Assembly: GCA_028292075.1 (NCBI GenBank)
Contig: JAQGNA010000740.1
Span: 1-8,935, forward strand
Length of the DNA: 8,935 nt
Direction: 5' to 3'
Source: Rhodoferax sp.
Lineage (GTDB): Bacteria; Pseudomonadota; Gammaproteobacteria; Burkholderiales; Burkholderiaceae
Both the position numbers and the translations under genes were made by a program. Positions 6,713 through 8,935 of this stretch are shown piece after piece (position 1 is the first letter of the stretch; the number at the start of each line of letters is the position of its first letter). Below the pieces are notes generated by a model. The model saw nothing but the letters and a program-made list of their open reading frames with translations, ran no database searches and was not told the origin of the DNA.

Positions 6713-6750
6713 CCTTCAGGCCCGGCGCCATGGCTTCCGGTACCTGAAGG
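6713..6750. promoter_or_regulatory. 38-bp nested palindrome upstream of the glycosyltransferase gene
   Basis: Outer arms ccttcagg (6713-6720) and cctgaagg (6743-6750) are exact reverse complements. Inside them lie ccgg at 6722-6725 and at 6737-6740, and the central palindrome gccatggc at 6727-6734. The centres of the three levels coincide to within about 1 nt. It could be a protein-binding operator between the divergent genes or a hairpin in the leader of the plus-strand mRNA. The right arm contains AAGG, the only Shine-Dalgarno-like sequence near the alternative ATG at 6770. There is no following T-run. Confidence 0.4.
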
Positions 6751-6883
6751 ATAGTGAGATCCGGCCTTCATGAATTTGCAAACTGCGGCGGCAATCCGCG
6801 CCATTTCGGCCCTTGGGCCGGCGTTGCCGCCTTTATCCTCATGGCGAGCCGGCCAGAGCCACCTTGCGCTGCCGGTGCGCCAC

Positions 6884-8935
6884 ATGAACGACATGACCGA
6901 TGCCACGCACCTGACCGATCCCCCGACGTCCGAGCCGGACGCACTGCTGGCGCGCGCCATCGCATGCCATCAGGCCTGGGATTTCGACGGGGCGGAAGCC
7001 CTGTACCGCGCGGTGCTCGATGCCGAGCCTGGCCATGCCGATGCCAACCACAACCTGGGCGTGCTGCTGGCGATCCAGTGCGCCCGGCCCGCCGCCGCCT
7101 TGCCGTTCTTCGAGGCTGCGCTCAATGCGGACAGCGGCAGCGCGCAGCATTGGTTCAGCTACATCGACGCCCTGATCCGCGACGGGCAGCACGCCATGGC
7201 TGGCCAGTTGCTGCCGCTGGCGCAGGCGCATGGCCTGCCGGCTTCGATGGCGAATGCCCTGGCCGAACGCGTGGTGACGATCGAAGACGCCCCCGTGGCG
7301 CCAGCGCAGCCCGCATCGGTGCCAGCTACATTGCCAACTACGGTGCCCACCACGATGGTGTCCACGCCGCTGGCCCCCGCCGATCAGCATGCGCTGGTGG
7401 CCCTCTTCAATGCCGGCGACCATGTCGCTGGCGAGGCGCTGGCCCGCCGGCTGATCGCCCGGCACCCCGATGAAGGCTTTCTCTGGAAGGCCCTGGGCAC
7501 CATGCTGCAGCCGCAGGGCCGCAAGGAAGAAGCGCTGGCCGCCAAGGTCCGTGCCGCCGAACTGCTGCCGCACGACGTCGAGGCGCTTTGCAACCTGGGC
7601 CGGGCCTACTTTGAACTGGAACGCGCAGGCGACGCGGTCACCTCGCTGCGTGCGGCCATTGCGCTGCGGCCCGACCATGCCGAAGCCCACAACAACCTGG
7701 GCCTGGCCCTGAACGCGCAGGGTCACGTGGCCGACGCGCACCGCTGCTTCGAACGCGCGGTGCAGATCCGGCCCGACTTCGCCGAGGCCCACAACAACCT
7801 CAGCGGCATCTACACCGCGCAGGGTCTGATCGACGAATCGGTGGCGGCGCTTCAGCGCGCGGTGGCGGCCAGGCCCGACTACCGCATCGCTTTCGACAAC
7901 CTATTGTTCGTCCTCAATTACCACCCGACGAAGAGCGCCGAGGAGATCTACGAGACCTATGCCGCCTACGACCGGCAGTTCGGCACGCCGCACCGCGCGC
8001 AGTGGCCGGCGCATGGCAACGACCGCCGGGCCGACCGGCGCCTGCGGGTCGGCTATGTGTCGCCCGACTTCCGCCACCACGCCTGCACCTTCTTCATGGA
8101 GCCTTTGCTGGCCGGGCACGACCGGGCCGCCGTCGAGGTGTTCGCCTATGCCGAAATGCGCGAGGACGCCGACGCGGCCACCCAGCGCTACCAGGCCCAT
8201 GCCGACCACTGGGTGCCCACCCGCGAGCTGAGCGACGAAGCCCTGGCCGAGCGCATTCGCGCGGACGGCATCGACATCCTGGTCGACCTGGCCGGCCACA
8301 CCCAGGGCAACCGCCTGGGCGTGTTCGCCCGCAAGCCGGCACCGGTCTCCATTTCTTGGATGGGCTTTGGCTGCACCACCGGCCTGACCGCCATCGACTA
8401 CTACCTGACCGACGAGGCCAGCGCGCCGGCCGGCAGCGAGCATCTTTTTTCCGAAGCGCCCTGGCGCCTGCCCGATTCGCCGTACGCGGTGTACCGTCCC
8501 GGCCCGGGCATGGGCGAGGTGAACGCGCTGCCGGCACTGGTGCGCGGCCATGTGACGATCGGCACCCTCACGCGCGGCGTGCGGGTGAACGAGCGCACGG
8601 TGCGGGTCTGGTCGCAGATCCTGCGGCGCCTGCCCGATGCCCGGTTGGTGGTCGACAGCAAGTCATTCGAAGACGCCGCGGTGCAGGCCGCGCTGGTGGC
8701 CCGCTTCGTGGCCCATGGCGCCGCGCCTTCACAGCTGCAGGTGGGCTGCCACAGCCCGCCGTGGGACGTGCTGCGCGGCATCGACATCGGCCTCGACTGC
8801 TTTCCGCACAACTCGGGCACCACGCTCTTCGAGACGCTCTACATGGGCATTCCCTTCGTCACGCTGGCCGAACGCCCGAGCGTGGGCCGCATCGGCAGCG
8901 CCATCCTGCAGGGCCTGGGCCGGCCGGAGTGGATC
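6884..8935 (+). CDS. TPR protein with SPINDLY/OGT-like glycosyltransferase domain (3' end beyond the window)
   Basis: The frame is open for 684 codons to the last base, with no stop. It is predicted to be a cytoplasmic enzyme that transfers a sugar, in this family usually GlcNAc from UDP-GlcNAc, to Ser/Thr of proteins. TPR-like helical repeats occupy about 21-90 and 167-335; the clearest read AEAHNNLGLALNAQG and AEAHNNLSGIYTAQG (from 266 and 300). They are split by a Pro/Thr/Ala/Val-rich linker (about 133-165). The GT41-type catalytic region starts near 386. It contains RVGYVSPDFRHH (388-399; H399 aligns by eye with human OGT H498), VDLAGHTQGNRLGVFA (467-482), WMGFGCTTGL (492-501), IDYYLTDEASAPAG (504-517) and LDCFPHNSGTTLFETLYMG (637-655). 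Roughly the last 100 residues are probably missing. ATG 6884 is chosen because GC3 falls before it, but it lacks a Shine-Dalgarno; the in-frame ATG at 6770 is the alternative. It diverges from motA, suggesting flagellin modification, though no acceptor is visible here. Confidence 0.85.
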   Translation, partial: MNDMTDATHLTDPPTSEPDALLARAIACHQAWDFDGAEALYRAVLDAEPGHADANHNLGVLLAIQCARPAAALPFFEAALNADSGSAQHWFSYIDALIRDGQHAMAGQLLPLAQAHGLPASMANALAERVVTIEDAPVAPAQPASVPATLPTTVPTTMVSTPLAPADQHALVALFNAGDHVAGEALARRLIARHPDEGFLWKALGTMLQPQGRKEEALAAKVRAAELLPHDVEALCNLGRAYFELERAGDAVTSLRAAIALRPDHAEAHNNLGLALNAQGHVADAHRCFERAVQIRPDFAEAHNNLSGIYTAQGLIDESVAALQRAVAARPDYRIAFDNLLFVLNYHPTKSAEEIYETYAAYDRQFGTPHRAQWPAHGNDRRADRRLRVGYVSPDFRHHACTFFMEPLLAGHDRAAVEVFAYAEMREDADAATQRYQAHADHWVPTRELSDEALAERIRADGIDILVDLAGHTQGNRLGVFARKPAPVSISWMGFGCTTGLTAIDYYLTDEASAPAGSEHLFSEAPWRLPDSPYAVYRPGPGMGEVNALPALVRGHVTIGTLTRGVRVNERTVRVWSQILRRLPDARLVVDSKSFEDAAVQAALVARFVAHGAAPSQLQVGCHSPPWDVLRGIDIGLDCFPHNSGTTLFETLYMGIPFVTLAERPSVGRIGSAILQGLGRPEWI

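Larger units (their letters stand above)
6513..6883. other. Divergent intergenic region between motA and the glycosyltransferase gene
   Basis: This 371-bp region has no supported gene. It is locally richer in A and T around 6575-6660 than the coding sequence, as expected for promoters. It holds, from motA outward: a pyrimidine-rich motA leader (minus strand), a small stem-loop at 6532-6544, a candidate sigma-28 promoter at 6584-6610, a short acccg/cgggt inverted repeat at 6687-6700, and a nested palindrome at 6713-6750. The sequence 6770-6883 is in frame with the downstream gene and could be a 38-codon N-terminal extension. Its third-position GC (about 70 per cent by hand count) is lower than in the gene body, so I treat it as leader. 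Confidence 0.6.

Noticed and set aside
6513..6731. A 73-codon N-terminal extension of motA
   Set aside because: The extension is P/S/H-rich and unlike MotA. It crosses the candidate sigma-28 promoter, and MIVLIGY is the normal MotA start.
6839..7792. A 317-codon minus-strand open frame opposite the glycosyltransferase gene
   Set aside because: The plus-strand frame shows clear TPR and GT41 motifs over the same bases. The minus frame is composition-driven.

Overview
This window is a flagellar motility locus from a high-GC Gram-negative bacterium. Every protein reads like a betaproteobacterial one. The order motA-motB-cheY-cheZ-flhB-flhA-flhF, together with repeat types I associate from memory with Comamonadaceae (Acidovorax/Variovorax-like genomes), points to Burkholderiales, probably Comamonadaceae. 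No database search was possible, so the genus is not assigned.

Layout. A single minus-strand gene train fills positions 1-6512; transcription runs from right to left. It begins with motA (5652-6512) and motB (4480-5421), the stator. cheY (4023-4418, GTG start) and cheZ (3394-4026) follow: the response regulator that sets motor direction and its phosphatase. Then come flhB (2120-3277) and flhA (42-2123), membrane components of the flagellar type III export gate, and the first 15 codons of flhF (1-45). Three junctions (cheY/cheZ, flhB/flhA, flhA/flhF) are 4-nt ATGA overlaps, so these pairs are probably translationally coupled. A candidate sigma-28 (FliA) promoter lies upstream of motA at 6584-6610.

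Divergent from motA, after a 371-bp intergenic region, is a plus-strand gene (6884 to beyond the window end). It encodes a TPR protein with a C-terminal SPINDLY/OGT-like glycosyltransferase domain (GT41 type). Its position beside the flagellar genes suggests, but does not prove, that it glycosylates flagellin or another motility protein.

Non-coding structure. The 230-bp motA-motB gap holds two palindromic elements that look like dispersed repeats. The 116-bp cheZ-flhB gap holds a perfect 10-bp inverted repeat ending two bases before the flhB start codon, with no recognisable Shine-Dalgarno. The divergent intergenic region holds a 38-bp nested palindrome just upstream of the glycosyltransferase gene.

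No mobile-element gene, CRISPR array, tRNA or rRNA was seen. The genes are well-known families. The points worth a second look are the regulatory structures, the repeat insertion between the stator genes, and the glycosyltransferase.
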